A stretch of DNA of 64,000 nucleotides from Pseudoalteromonas luteoviolacea NCIMB 1942 (GCF_001625595.1 NZ_AUXT01000188.1:26557-90556); one strand, 5' to 3'; shown: positions 36,858 through 46,878, counted from the stretch's first letter. The notes: generated by a model from the letters alone, not told the origin. Made by a program: numbers and translations.

Positions 36858-37871
36858 ATGAACAACGACAAAAAGCCAGAAAAAATAACAATTTTTGATG
36901 TTGCCAAGGAAGCACAGGTCTCCAAATCTACCGTTTCGCTCGTTTTAACCCACTCAGACAAAGTAAGCGATAAAAGCAAAGAAAAAGTCTTAAAAGCAAT
37001 TGAAAAGTTAGGTTATGTCTACAACCGTGACGCCGCAGCACTTAGAAGTAAAAAATCAAATCTTGTTGCAGTCGTCATCAACGACTTAACTAACCCCTAC
37101 TCTGCACAGCTAGCGGTCGGTTTAGAGAAACACATCTATGCATTAGGTATGGTCCCCATGTTAGTCAATACTGGGGAAGACTTTCAGCGCCAGCAGCAAG
37201 TGGTGAATACCTTAAAAGAATACAATGTCTCAGCATTTGTTATGGTTCCGGCGCCTGGCACAACTAAAGAATGGGTAAATCAATTAGTACATTCAGGCTT
37301 TCCAGTTATAAATATAATGCGTGAGATTCAGTTTGCCGATGCACCATGTATTCTCCCAGACAACCAAAAGGGTACACACCTAGCCACGGAACATCTATTA
37401 GCTAAAGGGCTTGATAAACTGGCATTTTTGGGTGGGACAACGGAGATTTCTGATTACCACGAGCGTGTAGCTGGTTTTCGCTCGGCTATTGCAGCTCGCA
37501 ATTCATCTTCGCAAAATCATGAGATTACTGCACCAACCAACCGCCAAGGCGGTCGAGATGCTTTTCATCAACTTTATCAAGTGGCACCAGATACACAAGC
37601 TATCGTCTGCTTTAGCGATGTAATAGCATATGGTGCTATAGAAGCGATGCGTGAGCATAACCTTATGCCAGGCAAAGACATCAAAGTGATTGGCTTTGAT
37701 GATTTAGCCGACTCTAGGCTCATGCGACCTGCGCTTTCTTCAGTCCGTATTGACGCTGATGATATAGGTAAACGTACCTGCCAAGCGCTCAGCGAGATAC
37801 TTAATAAATCACAACCGCCGGTCAGGACACTGGTAGATATTACACTACAAATAAGAGAATCATCTTCATAA
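36858..37871 (+). CDS. LacI-family transcriptional regulator
   Basis: The 337-residue product has an N-terminal LacI helix-turn-helix and hinge (about 9-65: TIFDVAKEAQVSKSTVSLVL, then LGYVYNRDAAALRSKKS). A periplasmic-binding-protein-like effector domain follows (about 68-330), with VINDLTNPYSAQLAVGLE and VIGFDDLADSRLMRPALSSV. Such proteins usually answer to sugars. The stop codon is directly followed by the ATG of a glycosyltransferase gene, so the two are translated together. The effector is unknown. Confidence 0.93.
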   Translation: MNNDKKPEKITIFDVAKEAQVSKSTVSLVLTHSDKVSDKSKEKVLKAIEKLGYVYNRDAAALRSKKSNLVAVVINDLTNPYSAQLAVGLEKHIYALGMVPMLVNTGEDFQRQQQVVNTLKEYNVSAFVMVPAPGTTKEWVNQLVHSGFPVINIMREIQFADAPCILPDNQKGTHLATEHLLAKGLDKLAFLGGTTEISDYHERVAGFRSAIAARNSSSQNHEITAPTNRQGGRDAFHQLYQVAPDTQAIVCFSDVIAYGAIEAMREHNLMPGKDIKVIGFDDLADSRLMRPALSSVRIDADDIGKRTCQALSEILNKSQPPVRTLVDITLQIRESSS

Positions 37872-39107
37872 ATGACCAAAGTTTTAGTTATTGGATATGT
37901 ATGGCCGGAACCGAATTCATCGGCAGCGGGTATACATATGATGTCCTTACTTAAGTTTTATAAATCTCAAGGTTGGCAAGTTGAGTTTGCCAGCCCAGCT
38001 CAAACTACCGAGCATATGATAGATTTGAGTGAGTACGGCATATCGAGCCAGCAAATAGCGTTAAATTGCAGCTCTTTCGATGAATATGTTCAACGTTACG
38101 CACCGGATATAGTCATGTTTGACCGTTTCATGATGGAAGAGCAATTTGGCTGGCGCGTAGACAAGCACGCTCCCAATGCAATGAAAATACTCGATACCGA
38201 AGACTTACAGTGCTTGCGCGGTACCCGCCACGAGGCCGTGAAAGCAGGTGAAGCATTCCAAGAGTCTAGACTATTGAGCTCAGAGCTTGCAAAGCGAGAA
38301 ATTGCAGCTATTTTACGTTGCGATCTCTCCCTGATTATATCGGACTTCGAATTAGAGTTGCTAATACGAACGTTCAATATCAGTGAAACGTTGCTGGTGC
38401 ATTTACCGTTTCTTGTAGAGTTGTCCGCTCTACCATCTGACCTACCAAGCTTTGGTGATCGCCAACATTTTATGACCATTGGCAATTTTCGCCATGCGCC
38501 AAACTGGGATTCGGTTCTTTATCTACAAAGGCTATGGCCCGCAATTAAAAAGCGCGTGCCTGATGCAGAACTGCATATCTACGGCTCATACCCGCCAAAA
38601 AAAGCAACTGCACTCAATAATCCAAAAACTGGGTTTTTAGTTAAAGGATGGGCAGATGATGCTATTGAGGTCATGAAACAAAGTAGAGTGTGCCTGTCAC
38701 CCATTCGATTTGGTGCAGGAATTAAGGGCAAGCTTCTTGAAGCGATGATCACACAGACTCCATGCGTTACAACGCCAGTTGGAGCAGAAGGTATGCATGG
38801 CTCCCTACCATGGCATGGTTTTGTAGCACAAAGCGATGAGGAATTTGTTGATGCTGCTGTGGCATTATATACCAAAAAAACAGAGTTTGAGATTGCTCAG
38901 AAAAATGGTCTTGCCATACTGCAAGCACGGTATGACCACCAGCGTTTAATAGAACAGCTACAAACCAAAATAGCTGATATTAGAGACTCCCTTGCACTAC
39001 ATCGAACAAATAATTTTTACGGCCAAATGCTGAAACACCACACATTGCGCAGCACTCAATACATGTCTCAATGGATTGAGGAAAAAAACGCAAACAAAAT
39101 GCGTTGA
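37872..39107 (+). CDS. GT4-type (GT-B fold) glycosyltransferase
   Basis: The 411-residue product has an N-terminal Rossmann half (VLVIGYVWPEPNSSAAGIHM). Its C-terminal half contains FMTIGNFRHAPNWDSVLYLQ, AELHIYGSYPP, and SRVCLSPIRFGAGIKGKLLEAM, the nucleotide-sugar region of GT4 enzymes. The final 40 residues form a basic tail. It begins immediately after the LacI stop codon without spacing. This is an unusual operon partner for a sugar regulator, and suggests the transferred sugar or its glycan is controlled locally. Acceptor unknown. Confidence 0.85.
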   Translation: MTKVLVIGYVWPEPNSSAAGIHMMSLLKFYKSQGWQVEFASPAQTTEHMIDLSEYGISSQQIALNCSSFDEYVQRYAPDIVMFDRFMMEEQFGWRVDKHAPNAMKILDTEDLQCLRGTRHEAVKAGEAFQESRLLSSELAKREIAAILRCDLSLIISDFELELLIRTFNISETLLVHLPFLVELSALPSDLPSFGDRQHFMTIGNFRHAPNWDSVLYLQRLWPAIKKRVPDAELHIYGSYPPKKATALNNPKTGFLVKGWADDAIEVMKQSRVCLSPIRFGAGIKGKLLEAMITQTPCVTTPVGAEGMHGSLPWHGFVAQSDEEFVDAAVALYTKKTEFEIAQKNGLAILQARYDHQRLIEQLQTKIADIRDSLALHRTNNFYGQMLKHHTLRSTQYMSQWIEEKNANKMR

Positions 39108-39403
39108 AAATACAGCAAAACTGGTTAGAATGCGCGGCGTAACTTATTATTGATTTTATGGAAATTAGCATCGTACAGCTGCGGGGCGTTTTTTATAAAA
39201 CAATGAGCGCTGCTCAAGCGTTAAAAAGATTGAATAGGCAGGCATCTTGCCTCTTAGCTTAATCGTACAGATTTACAACATAATTGAGCAGTAACATTAC
39301 ATCATTAAAGTCACGATATTTAGTGTATTTTGGGGTTTAAGCATAAAACGCTTAAATTATGGGGCTAAGCCCTTAACTACTCAACTAATTAGGTATTGCT
39401 CAG

Positions 39404-40630
39404 TTGAACTCAGCAACGTTTACGCAAAAGCGCAAGTTTATTGTTAAGCTTGGCAAAATGCTTCACCAATATGGTACACCTGCTTTTCGCTTAGAAGCAC
39501 ATTTAATGGAAGTTGCCACACACCTTGGGTTAAAGTCATCCTTTGTTATGTCACCAACGTCGGTCACATTTGTGATTTGGACTGATGGACACGAGGAAGA
39601 ATACACACATGTAGCAAGGGTTGAGCCTGGTGATCATGATTTAGGCTCGTTGGCTAATACTGACGATGTCGTCAATAAGATGTTGGCTGGCGAGTTAACT
39701 GTCACCGAAGCTGATGAAAATCTAGATCAAATTCAAACTGCTGAATCTCCCTACTCAAGGTGGCAAATGGCGCTCGCGTTTGCAGTTTCAGGTGGTGCCT
39801 TTGCAATGCTAATGGGCACCAGTTGGGGTGATGTTGTTTGGTCATGTATCATTTCAATCTTGGTGTACCTCTTTATATTGTGGTCAGAACACTCTAAACG
39901 CGTCACCCACATGCTAGAACCCATAGTTGCCATTGCATCAGCTATTGCCGCGTGTGCCGTATCTGCATATATCGACCCGCAATTAAACATTCGTTTAGTT
40001 GTACTATCTGCAATTATCGTATTTATCCCAGGCCTTGCGCTTGCTCTGGGGTTTGCAGAGCTTTCAGCAAGACACTTGGTGTCTGGAACAGCACGCGTAA
40101 TGGACGCATTTATGCTGTTGTTCAAGTTATATTTTGGCGCTTTTTTAGGCATCAGTATTGGTTTCTATGTATTCGGCCAAGCAGACTTTGTTCAGCCTGA
40201 TCCGATACCAAAATGGACTGCATGGTTAGCGGTCTTCCTGCTCTGTATTAGCTTGGTAGTTATATTTAAAACTAAGTTAAAGCATGCTCCGTGGTGTATT
40301 ACGTCTGGGTTTATTGCTTACGCTGTTTCTGTAAGTGCTGCGATATATTTTGACTATGCACTAGGGACATTTGCCGGAGCGTTTGCAGTGGGTATTTTTA
40401 GTAATATCTTCAACCGTGTTGAGAATGCGCCTGCTTCAATCGTTACTATGAAAGGGCTGATTGTGTTGGTCCCAGGTTCTAAAACCTACATCGGGCTAAA
40501 CTCATTAATTGAAGGGCAAAGCTTTGTAATGGCAGATCATATCGGACAACAAACATTTTTAATATTTATGTCACTCGTTGCAGGTTTGATATTTGCGAAC
40601 GTTGCACTGCCACCTAAAAAGAGTTTGTAG
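39404..40630 (+). CDS. ThrE-family threonine/serine exporter (fused ThrE domains)
   Basis: The 408-residue product starts at a TTG with AGGT upstream; the next ATG would cut into the conserved LGKMLHQYGTPAFRLE segment. The N-terminal cytoplasmic part (FVMSPTSVTFVIW...HVARVEPG) and about ten membrane segments match the ThrE family (DUF1212 plus DUF3815 in one chain). It would export threonine or serine. It is monocistronic, with a terminator behind it. This is the second candidate amino-acid exporter within 6 kb. Confidence 0.85.
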   Translation: MNSATFTQKRKFIVKLGKMLHQYGTPAFRLEAHLMEVATHLGLKSSFVMSPTSVTFVIWTDGHEEEYTHVARVEPGDHDLGSLANTDDVVNKMLAGELTVTEADENLDQIQTAESPYSRWQMALAFAVSGGAFAMLMGTSWGDVVWSCIISILVYLFILWSEHSKRVTHMLEPIVAIASAIAACAVSAYIDPQLNIRLVVLSAIIVFIPGLALALGFAELSARHLVSGTARVMDAFMLLFKLYFGAFLGISIGFYVFGQADFVQPDPIPKWTAWLAVFLLCISLVVIFKTKLKHAPWCITSGFIAYAVSVSAAIYFDYALGTFAGAFAVGIFSNIFNRVENAPASIVTMKGLIVLVPGSKTYIGLNSLIEGQSFVMADHIGQQTFLIFMSLVAGLIFANVALPPKKSL

Positions 40631-40729
40631 GAACACCAACATATTCGTTCCCACTGGTTTACCGAGTAGCTTGAGGTCTATTGCACTCCCCACTCCTCCC
40701 TAAACTATTATTTCAGAGTTGACATTGTA

Positions 40730-40753
40730 GAAGGTGCCTTTGCGCCTTCTTTC
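40730..40753 (+). terminator. Terminator after the ThrE-family gene
   Basis: An 8-bp stem GAAGGTGC / GCGCCTTC (one G-U pair) with a 4-nt loop is followed by TTTC, about 100 bp beyond the stop codon. Confidence 0.7.
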
Positions 40754-41140
40754 AGCTTTCCCTAAGTACCAGCATAAGCACCATTGTATTATTGCTACAA
40801 ACCTACTAATCCCGTTTGAGCCTAACTGAGTTTATCAGCTCTGCTCCCTTTCCTATTTTGGAGGGATTTCAAAAAAATATAACAATTTAAACATCATTAG
40901 TTATGAATGTGAATGTTATTAGAATAAAAAGATAATAAGTAAACTTACTTTATAAGTGCAAATTATAAACAATTTATTTTTTATATTGTTTATATACAAA
41001 TATTTAAAAAATATTTTTTCCTTTAATTTACTTTTCATATTAATTCATACCCATTCAAGATTTAACAATCTGGCCTGTTGTTAAATATTTACTGCACTAA
41101 AGGCGATTACGCTTAATTTACATCCAAGGGGAATGGTAAG
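40754..41140. other. AT-rich leader region of the TonB receptor gene
   Basis: No coding region is seen. The last 250 bp are very AT-rich and presumably hold the promoter and leader of the receptor gene; an AAGGGGA ribosome-binding site lies at the end. I find no recognisable riboswitch. Confidence 0.4.
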
Positions 41141-43702
41141 ATGTTTAAAAACAAAAATAGACTCGCGGTGGCTGTTAGCTCCGCATTGATGGGGGCAGCT
41201 TTATACACACCAGGTGTGCTCTACGCAGCTGAAAACAATGCATCACAGAAAGAAGTTGAAGTCATACAGGTTCGCGGGATTAGAGGCAGTGTCGTCAAAT
41301 CTCTTAATACGAAGCGATATGCCGATGCAATTGTCGATGCCGTAACGGCAGAAGACATTGGCAAATTTCCCGATCAGAACGTTGCAGAATCTTTACAGCG
41401 CATAACGGGTGTGTCGCTTACGCGAAATTTTGGTGAAGGCGAAAGAGTAAGCATTCGAGGTACCAGCGAAAGTCAAAATAGAACGCTTTTAAATGGCCAA
41501 GCAGTCGGATCTGCGGATTGGTGGACAAACTCAGCAGCAAGCCGTGGGTTTAACTATACCATGTTGCCGTCAGAAATTGTCTCAGGTTTAGAAGTTTACA
41601 AGTCACCTGAAGCTGACATAGATGAAGGCTCAATTGGTGGAACGATCATCGTAAAAACCAGAAAACCTCTTGAGTTAGAAGCAAATAAAATTGCAGGTTC
41701 ACTTCTAGCACAATACAGTGAAGTGTCTGGAGAAACGGATCCTCAAGCTTCCATCATGTACAACTTCAAAAATGAAGATGAAACATTTGGCGCACTTTTT
41801 TCAGTCATTAGGCAGGAGCGTAACTTACGCCGTGACGGTATTGAAGCTTGGAGTTGGGCTGATAGAACAATTACGCTTGAGGACGGCACTGTTCATGAAG
41901 ACGTGTATAGCCCAGGTGGTGGTGGTTCTGCGATGTTCTCACAAGAGCGTGTCAGAACAGGTATCACTTTAGCACTACAATATCGACCAAGTGAAACCAC
42001 TGATGTCACCTTTAATTTACTAGACTCAACACTCGACGCCGACAACGAAAACCAAAACTTTCTTTGGCTACCTGAACGCGGCAATTCTAAATACACAGAC
42101 ATAACTATCATTGACCACAACAAAGTCGGTAAAATGGCTGTTGGTGGCACATTAGGCCTCTCACCTGATGGCACCAACATACTAGACGAAACTAAAGTCA
42201 GAAACTCACAACTTAAAACTAAAGCTTACGACCTAAAACTTGAGCATGAAGGCGAGATTTGGCAATCGACTTATCAATTGGGCTATACCGAGGGTACAGG
42301 TGGCTCACAAGCTGACCGTTCAGTTGGTTGGGTTGGCAACTATGTTCATTCATATGACGCATCACAAGCTGAAGACATCAAAACATCCTATGGCGCAGAT
42401 CCAAAAGACGGTACCAAATGGAATTTAGGTTTCCTGCGTTATGATAGTAATGACGCGAAAGACGACGAAACATATTTTCAGGCAGACTTTAAGCGCCCTA
42501 TCGATATTGCGGTATTTAGTGAAGTAAAAATGGGTGTTAAGTATAGAGATCACAGCAGGTTTAATACCAAGCACACAACGGCTAATCGCACCGACTTAGG
42601 TTGGAGCCTTGCTGATTACTCGCTCGCAATGCCAAACGACTACCTTTCAGGGCTTGGCTCTTCAGGCACATTGCGTTCGTACGCGATAACGGACTCAGAT
42701 AAAGTTCGTCGTGACGGAGATGCCCTAACGTGGAACTATGACGTATTAAAAGCCAGTACTTTTGACATCAATGAGAAGATTTTGGCAGGTTATGTTAAAA
42801 CGACGATAGATGCAGATGGCATGCGTGGTAACTTAGGTGTAAGGCTTGTGCACACCAAGCAAGAGTCATCCGCTTTTGCCGGTGAAACTGGCGCAGAAGT
42901 TTGGACAACTCAAGATAAAGACTATTTTGATATTTTACCCAGCATAAACCTAGCCATAGATCTGAGTGACGATCTACTAATGCGATTCAGTGCCGCAAGG
43001 GTAATGTCTAGACCTGATTATGCAAGTATGACCGCTTCTACATCTTACAATGTAGAGACGCAGACTGGTACAGGTGGTAACCCAGACATAGACCCTTTCA
43101 GAGCAACACAGTTTGATACAGGTATTGAATGGTACTTCAACGAAGCTGGTTTGTTCTCAGCAGTGTTTTTCTATAAAGACATCCAATCATTCTTAGATAG
43201 CACTCCTGCTTTTGAAATACACGACAATACCCGTATTCGTATCAGTCGCCCAAGTAATGGCCGTGCCGGTCGTATCCAAGGTCTAGAGTTTGGTTATCAG
43301 CAAGAGTTGCTTGAAGGATTTGGAGTTTCAGCAAACTATACCTATGTTGATGGCGAAGCGAAGGATAAAGACGGTAATGACGTTACTATCCCCGGAAACT
43401 CCGAGCACACAATAAACCTAAGCGCTTATTATGAGAAAGACAATTTTAGCGGTCGAATTTCTTACAACCACCGCTCAGGTTACGACTCTGGAAATGACTG
43501 GCCGGGTTACATTGATGCGTATGGACAAGTAGATGCCAACCTAACTTATAACATCAATGAAAACCTAGCTGTTGTGCTTGAAGCTATTAACTTAACTGAT
43601 GAGCATACTTTTAGTTACCAAGAAGAAGGCGCCGAGCAAGCGCTTACCGGTGTTTATGCTGATGGACGCAGGTTTGTAGCTGGTATTCGATTCAACTTTT
43701 AA
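41141..43702 (+). CDS. TonB-dependent outer-membrane receptor (TonB-Xanth-Caul type)
   Basis: The 853-residue product has a signal peptide (about 1-29), a TonB-box-like segment (EVEVIQVRGIRGSVVKSL) and a plug domain (about 60-170: IGKFPDQNVAESLQRITGVSL, then VSIRGTSESQNRTLLNGQ). The 22-strand barrel ends with Phe (AGIRFNF). The family commonly imports carbohydrates, peptides or other polymer fragments. It is a paralogue of the receptor near 51 kb, sharing the plug and the C-terminal signature. A strong terminator follows, then a TonB-domain gene, its probable energy partner. Confidence 0.93.
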   Translation: MFKNKNRLAVAVSSALMGAALYTPGVLYAAENNASQKEVEVIQVRGIRGSVVKSLNTKRYADAIVDAVTAEDIGKFPDQNVAESLQRITGVSLTRNFGEGERVSIRGTSESQNRTLLNGQAVGSADWWTNSAASRGFNYTMLPSEIVSGLEVYKSPEADIDEGSIGGTIIVKTRKPLELEANKIAGSLLAQYSEVSGETDPQASIMYNFKNEDETFGALFSVIRQERNLRRDGIEAWSWADRTITLEDGTVHEDVYSPGGGGSAMFSQERVRTGITLALQYRPSETTDVTFNLLDSTLDADNENQNFLWLPERGNSKYTDITIIDHNKVGKMAVGGTLGLSPDGTNILDETKVRNSQLKTKAYDLKLEHEGEIWQSTYQLGYTEGTGGSQADRSVGWVGNYVHSYDASQAEDIKTSYGADPKDGTKWNLGFLRYDSNDAKDDETYFQADFKRPIDIAVFSEVKMGVKYRDHSRFNTKHTTANRTDLGWSLADYSLAMPNDYLSGLGSSGTLRSYAITDSDKVRRDGDALTWNYDVLKASTFDINEKILAGYVKTTIDADGMRGNLGVRLVHTKQESSAFAGETGAEVWTTQDKDYFDILPSINLAIDLSDDLLMRFSAARVMSRPDYASMTASTSYNVETQTGTGGNPDIDPFRATQFDTGIEWYFNEAGLFSAVFFYKDIQSFLDSTPAFEIHDNTRIRISRPSNGRAGRIQGLEFGYQQELLEGFGVSANYTYVDGEAKDKDGNDVTIPGNSEHTINLSAYYEKDNFSGRISYNHRSGYDSGNDWPGYIDAYGQVDANLTYNINENLAVVLEAINLTDEHTFSYQEEGAEQALTGVYADGRRFVAGIRFNF

Positions 43703-43775
43703 GTAGATCCTGGTTGTAAATAGCTAACACAGGATCCACTTGGCTATGGATGGCCTCTCCCTGCCCAGGAGACAC

Positions 43776-43816
43776 AAGCTGAAGACTGCGTTGCAGCCCT
43801 TCAGCTTTTCTTTTTA
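43776..43816 (+). terminator. Rho-independent terminator after the first TonB receptor
   Basis: A 9-bp stem AAGCTGAAG / CTTCAGCTT encloses a second small stem (CTGC / GCAG) and is followed by TTCTTTTT. Confidence 0.88.
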
Positions 43817-43953
43817 TCTATTGCCCATATGGTAATTGTTTGTAAAAGCTGTAGAATCGGTCGTTTAGGTACTGATTTTAACGCTGTTCAATTGGTAATT
43901 TAACGCCTACTTTTTAAGTGTGGTTCTCGAAACAAGGTGACGTATTAGTTAGC

Positions 43954-45309
43954 ATGCTGCATTCTAGGACTTTTCGAATACTCTTGTTACTTTTGGCGAT
44001 TGTGCCAAAGGTAAGTTTTGCAGATCTGTTCACCGCAACCCAATTTTACCAACAGCAAAATTATGCTAAAGCTTATGGCGAGTTTTATAAACTAGCAGAA
44101 GTTGGCAACGGAGATGCGATATATAATCTAGCGGTTATGTCACTACATGGACAAGGTACCGAGAAAAACCTATCTCTCGCTTATGCTTATTTTACAATCG
44201 CAGCCGAGTATGGCATTGCTGAATCCTTAAAAACAGCGCAAATCATCGCAACTCAATACCCAGATAAACAAGCGCTGCAACAAGTCCTAGAACAAAAAAG
44301 GGCGCAGTTCGGTTACCCTCATTTAAGCCAGAAATATGAACCGAATTTTAGTGATATAGAAATTAAAGATAAGTCCATCGATAAAGTATATGAAAAGTTA
44401 CCGACCTATCCTGAACAAGCTGCAAGGCAGGGCCTTGAAGGTTGGGTATGGCTTGAATTTGACGTTGGGATCACAGGCGCTGTGAAGAATATTAAGGTAA
44501 TAGATAGCTACCCAAAAAACATTTTTACAAGTGCACTTGTCAATGCAGTGAGCATTTGGCGATATCAGCCCAATAGTGAAAAAAAGAATCACTCTTTGGT
44601 TTATCACTTTACAACTTTCAAAGGTAAGGAGTATCAAAGAACACTTGGCTTCCAACAAAAAGACTATCATAACGAAATCAAAAGACATATAGATGCAGCA
44701 GAGCAAGGCAATGCGCAAGTTCAATACTACGTCGCCAACTGGTTAAGCTCTGATGAATATAACGCAAGCCAGCTTCTAAAATACCATTGGCGTGATGACA
44801 CTGCGCACCTCACCATGCTTTTGGCCGCAGCCAAAAATAACTACCCTATTGCCCAATATAAGCTTGCGATAGAGTTAATATCTAATAACCCTTCAGCAGA
44901 GCAATTTAAAGTGGCTGTAAATTGGCTATATCAAAGTGCGCAGTCTTTTGCACCCGCTCAATATAAACTTGCGACCCTATACGCAGATGCAAATAATGAG
45001 CTATTTGCCCCACACAGAGCAACTCATTGGTATGAACTTGCTGGTGCACATGACAAGCGAGCTGCAAAGGCGCTTGCGATGCACCTTTTCAAGTACTCTC
45101 CCAAGTCACTTGATATAGGAAAATGGTTGGAAACGGCATTAGAAAATGATAATAGTGATCCAGAGTTACTGTTACTTAAAGCTAAATTAACTAAGCCGAA
45201 AGACCCCCGAAAAGCAATAAGAATTGCCAAAGCAGCTTTGAGTAAAGCACAAGAGCGAAACTGGGATACAACACTTATTCAAACATTCTTAGGTAAAAGC
45301 GAGCCTTAA
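43954..45309 (+). CDS. TonB C-terminal domain protein flanked by Sel1-type repeats
   Basis: Started at the ATG that opens the signal peptide (MLHSRTFRILLLLLAIVPKVSFA), the product has 451 residues; a GTG 12 codons earlier is possible. Residues about 25-95 form Sel1/TPR-like repeats (YNLAVMSLHGQGTEKNLSLAY). A TonB C-terminal domain follows at about 145-220 (LPTYPEQAARQGLEGWVWLEF, then NAVSIWRYQP), with more Sel1 repeats at about 230-375. The proline-rich spacer and ExbB/D genes are absent. Given its place behind a TonB receptor it may help couple that receptor, but a scaffold role is equally possible. Confidence 0.75.
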   Translation: MLHSRTFRILLLLLAIVPKVSFADLFTATQFYQQQNYAKAYGEFYKLAEVGNGDAIYNLAVMSLHGQGTEKNLSLAYAYFTIAAEYGIAESLKTAQIIATQYPDKQALQQVLEQKRAQFGYPHLSQKYEPNFSDIEIKDKSIDKVYEKLPTYPEQAARQGLEGWVWLEFDVGITGAVKNIKVIDSYPKNIFTSALVNAVSIWRYQPNSEKKNHSLVYHFTTFKGKEYQRTLGFQQKDYHNEIKRHIDAAEQGNAQVQYYVANWLSSDEYNASQLLKYHWRDDTAHLTMLLAAAKNNYPIAQYKLAIELISNNPSAEQFKVAVNWLYQSAQSFAPAQYKLATLYADANNELFAPHRATHWYELAGAHDKRAAKALAMHLFKYSPKSLDIGKWLETALENDNSDPELLLLKAKLTKPKDPRKAIRIAKAALSKAQERNWDTTLIQTFLGKSEP

Positions 45310-45481
45310 GTTGCACTGCATTTGTGTGCCCTTCGATGGTACTTCAACACACTTTTACATGACATTTGACCCACGAAATATGCATCGATAAGCCTGGCTA
45401 TTAACACCTCGTCAATTGACAAAACAACTGATTATATCTTAACTTACAATATTGCATAAAATTCAACCAAGGATGTTAGTG

Positions 45482-46081
45482 ATGCGAGCGCCATGTTTAG
45501 GCATTCTGTCAATTTTTCTAATGGCGTGCACTTCAAGCCAAACTGTTCGAACTCCCTCTGGCGAAGAAGTTAGCGTAACCTGTCAACCCGTATACGGTAA
45601 ATGGTGTGGAAAGAGCTACCCAGCATATGAAACAACTGGCTATAAACCTCGCCCTGTCGACCAATGGGATGCAGCCTGTAGAGCCCATGATCTGTGCTAT
45701 GAGCGCTATGGAGAGGAAGGCGAAGAAAGTTGTGATAGACAATTTACTTACAAACTCGAAAGGCTCTACCACTCTGGTATACCAATTCCTCATCAAATGG
45801 TAAATGCCTACAACGTCTTCAAAGAAGACTTATCGTTTCGAACAATCAATATTCCATTTTCAGACATTTGGAACGCAAATACGCTTGCCTGTGATGGCTC
45901 CGAGGGTAAAGCTGCTCTTTTTTGCGACGTCGGTGTTCGTGGATTGAATTGCCAGATTACCGATGGTTCGCAAGCACAGGGAGCAAGGTGTGCATGCACT
46001 TATCCTGCATCCTATGGTCCGTTTGGTTACTTTCAAGGCGGTACACTTTATGGTATTCAACGAACCGCCAATTCATTCTAG
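45482..46081 (+). CDS. Phospholipase A2-like lipoprotein
   Basis: I start at the ATG preceded by AAGGA at good spacing; this opens a lipoprotein signal (FLMAC, Cys16) of a 199-residue protein. The core DAACRAHDLCYERYG with His69-Asp70 and flanking cysteines (C66, C72, C84 in ESCDRQF) is the PLA2 catalytic helix. YGKWCGKSYP before it resembles a calcium-binding loop. A cysteine-rich tail follows. It would hydrolyse phospholipid acyl esters at the cell surface or periplasm. The next gene begins 12 bp after its stop codon. Confidence 0.72.
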   Translation: MRAPCLGILSIFLMACTSSQTVRTPSGEEVSVTCQPVYGKWCGKSYPAYETTGYKPRPVDQWDAACRAHDLCYERYGEEGEESCDRQFTYKLERLYHSGIPIPHQMVNAYNVFKEDLSFRTINIPFSDIWNANTLACDGSEGKAALFCDVGVRGLNCQITDGSQAQGARCACTYPASYGPFGYFQGGTLYGIQRTANSF

Positions 46082-46093
46082 GTGAAGTACGCT

Positions 46094-46531
46094 ATGAACA
46101 TAGACAATTTAGTATCACTGTATATACTCACCCAAGGTGAAATCGATAAGTTATGGGAGTATTTTTTAGTTAGTCAATTAGCTTTAATTGGCTGGCTAGT
46201 AACCGTTTCCGAGTGCCAAGTGCAGAGAGCAAGAAGAGTTTTGACAGTTTCCTTTTTAATACTCACTGTCGCACTGGGTTATTTTTTCTATGACGGCTAT
46301 TCGGATTTAGCGTTAATCCAAACTGATATCAAAGCCGTGATTGCACAAATGGATGCCAAAACTATCACCACATCAGATAATGGCTTTGTCAACCAATTGC
46401 TACACACAGATATAAAGGCTCGATTTAATCGAGTAATCATTGTTTTCTTTGCCTCATTTTCTTGTGCTCTATACCTGTTGAATCACCCAAGATTTGGAGG
46501 ACAAGCGATTCCAAGTAAGAAAGTTAGCTGA
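46094..46531 (+). CDS. Small membrane protein of unknown function
   Basis: The 145-residue product starts at the ATG served by AGGTGA, which overlaps the stop codon of the phospholipase-like gene; translation is probably coupled. It has about three membrane segments: FLVSQLALIGWLVTV, VLTVSFLILTVALGYFFYDG and RVIIVFFASFSCALYLL. The loop of roughly 45 residues between segments two and three has no recognisable motif. I do not recognise the family. Its tight link to a phospholipase-like lipoprotein suggests a shared role. Confidence 0.65.
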   Translation: MNIDNLVSLYILTQGEIDKLWEYFLVSQLALIGWLVTVSECQVQRARRVLTVSFLILTVALGYFFYDGYSDLALIQTDIKAVIAQMDAKTITTSDNGFVNQLLHTDIKARFNRVIIVFFASFSCALYLLNHPRFGGQAIPSKKVS

Positions 46532-46878
46532 CTTCCTTATTTTATAGCCTTTGAGAGTGATTTGATGGCCATAATTAGGGGAATTAAAGCTATTTTAATT
46601 AAAGCAATGCTTGTTATATCGCCAGTTAAGGTGCAGAGCCTTGAAAACATGACGATTCTAAAGTAGCGAACATATCTAACAAGGAAACGCCGTAATTCAA
46701 AATTGTGAGTTCAATTTTAGCTTCAAGCAATTCAAACTATGATATATAAAATGCGGTTTTTTCACTGGTGTCATTTGCGGCTAAAGCCACATTTTTACTT
46801 GGTGCCGTTAAGCCGAGGGATTAAGGGTATTTAAAATTCAACGAAATGGGACAAAGGGCATAAAACACGCTGTTTTAT
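46532..46878. other. Intergenic stretch, no gene recognised
   Basis: Between convergent genes I see only a short open frame (about 34 codons from ATG 46565) without a ribosome-binding site, and a small hairpin around GCGGCTAAAGCC. No function can be given. Confidence 0.35.

Noticed and set aside
40850..41140. Possible riboswitch before the first TonB receptor
   Set aside because: I looked for a conserved cobalamin-type or other aptamer core and found only AT-rich sequence.
42240..42428. Small frame inside the first TonB receptor
   Set aside because: It is an out-of-frame shadow of the receptor without independent evidence.
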